Shown in pieces: positions 34,833-35,716 of a DNA stretch of 35,716 bases. The notes under the pieces were generated by a model. That model saw only the letters and a program-made list of their open reading frames with translations, made no database searches and had not been told where the DNA came from. How positions within the stretch are numbered: position 1 is the stretch's first letter; each line of letters opens with the position of its first letter. The position numbers and the translations under genes are program-made. Source of the stretch: Oxalobacteraceae bacterium (GTDB lineage: Bacteria; Pseudomonadota; Gammaproteobacteria; Burkholderiales; Burkholderiaceae_D); contig CANGJE010000020.1 of NCBI GenBank assembly GCA_947454305.1, forward strand, positions 1-35,716. Direction: 5' to 3'.

Positions 34833-35716
34833 TTGGATGCTTGCTACTGTTTTATAAATCGACGCCTTTGCTTAACAAAAATTTTGTTGATCGTTAGTCT
34901 GGCATGTCTCGTTACAGAAATTCACGCTCAAGCGATCCGTATTGGGCTTAGTGGGCCGTTTACCGGAGGGTCCAGCCCCATGGGCGAGAGTATGCGCAAT
35001 GGCGTACGACTTGCCGTTGAAGAGATCAACAGTTCAGGCGGCATTAATGGCTTGCCCATTGAGTTGATTGAACGCGATGACACCGCTAACAATGAAACCG
35101 GTGGCAAAATCGCTGATGAGCTGACTCGCTTAAAAGTTGTCGCCACCATTGGTATCGTCAACACCGGTGTGGGCCTTGCATCGATAGACTACTACCAGAA
35201 GGCAAAAATTCCGCTGGTGGTTGCGGTGTCCACAGGGCCAGCACTGACACGTAAATTTTCACCGCCCGCTCAAAAGGTGAATTTCATCTTTCGTGTTTCT
35301 CCTACGCTTGATCTCGAAGCCAAAGTGCTTGCTGCAGATTTGAAACGCAGATCACTTATTCGCATCGCTTTAATGGCCGATACCACGCCTTATGGTGACA
35401 GTGGTGTGGCGGCTTTCGCTGAACAGGCACGACTCGCTGGTTTAGATGTTATTGGAGAATATCGCTTTAAAGTCGGCGATACCGATATGAGTGGGTTAAT
35501 AAAACGCGCGCGTGCAGCAGGTGCATCGGCGTTAGTGGTGTGGGGAATTGGTCCCGAGCTGGCGAATATTGCGCGTGGTGTACAGGCTTCCGGTTGGCGC
35601 GTTCCGCTGTTGGGTAGTTGGACGCTCTCTATGCGAAATTTTATCGATGCCGCTGGACCTGCGGGTGATGGAGCGCTGATGCCGCAAACCTTCATACAAG
35701 ATGCAGGATCAACGAC
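34833..35716 (+). CDS. Second periplasmic ABC substrate-binding protein (LivK-like), 3' end outside the window
   Basis: Periplasmic solute-binding protein of the Peripla_BP_6 type. Start is TTG 34833; from there the frame is open to the right edge (294 codons seen of an expected 370-400). The N-terminus MDACYCFINRRLCLTKILL continues into a hydrophobic stretch IVSLACLV with cleavage likely after IHAQ. The mature part opens AIRIGLSGPFTGGSSPMGES, then NGVRLAVEEINSSGGINGLP and ELIERDDTANNETGG, the family pattern. ALMADTTPYGDSG and SALVVWGIGPELANIARGV mark the second lobe. Only low similarity to the first binding protein is visible. It could give the same importer a second specificity or belong to another transporter further right. 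Confidence 0.9.
   Translation, partial: MDACYCFINRRLCLTKILLIVSLACLVTEIHAQAIRIGLSGPFTGGSSPMGESMRNGVRLAVEEINSSGGINGLPIELIERDDTANNETGGKIADELTRLKVVATIGIVNTGVGLASIDYYQKAKIPLVVAVSTGPALTRKFSPPAQKVNFIFRVSPTLDLEAKVLAADLKRRSLIRIALMADTTPYGDSGVAAFAEQARLAGLDVIGEYRFKVGDTDMSGLIKRARAAGASALVVWGIGPELANIARGVQASGWRVPLLGSWTLSMRNFIDAAGPAGDGALMPQTFIQDAGST

Noticed and set aside
1..35716. CRISPR arrays, insertion sequences, phage genes, rRNA, toxin-antitoxin pairs or defence systems
   Set aside because: Looked for repeated spacers, transposase or integrase motifs and paired small genes; none were found.

Overview
The window reads as a chromosomal segment of a betaproteobacterium, most likely a Burkholderiales member of moderate GC (about half G+C by eye). 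The inference rests on the order tRNA-Leu / tig / clpP / clpX / lon / hupB / tRNA-Val / tRNA-Asp / ppiD, on a PurL with the beta-type N-terminus, and on the block selO / msrB / yciB / bolA / ppiC next to purL. No phage, transposase, integrase, CRISPR array or rRNA is visible; almost everything is core or metabolic.

Layout. 1-2367 is the 3' part of an RND efflux pump. 2528-11871 is a plus-strand protein-quality-control block: tRNA-Leu(UAG) just before trigger factor, then ClpP, ClpX, Lon, HU-beta, tRNA-Val(UAC), tRNA-Asp(GUC) and PpiD, broken up by several clear intrinsic terminators. 11910-17085 is mostly minus strand: tesA-mnmH, then dadA-like-nnr, with a lone plus-strand YbbA/LolD-like ATPase gene squeezed between them so tightly that it shares start-codon bases with tesA and stop-codon bases with nnr. 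17493-18416 is an unrecognised gene with a long, structure-rich upstream region. 18369-19682 is an amidase (minus) and 19894-23910 is purL (plus).

23990-27702 is a minus-strand gene run selO, msrB, yciB, bolA, ppiC that meets purL at a bidirectional terminator. 27976-34668 is a plus-strand operon: an acyl-CoA ligase followed by a complete branched-chain-type (Liv/HAAT) ABC importer (two permeases, two ATPases, binding protein), then a terminator. A second periplasmic binding-protein gene starts with TTG at 34833 and runs off the right edge.

How the genes work together: trigger factor, ClpXP, Lon and PpiD cover folding and degradation from ribosome to periplasm. MsrB and SelO are both redox-linked. 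The ligase plus ABC importer suggests uptake and CoA activation of an organic acid. I found no convincing new multi-gene system. The best leads are the orphan gene at 17493 and its leader, the LivF with Arg in place of the Walker A Lys, the doubly overlapped ATPase gene, and a possible small RNA between clpX and lon.
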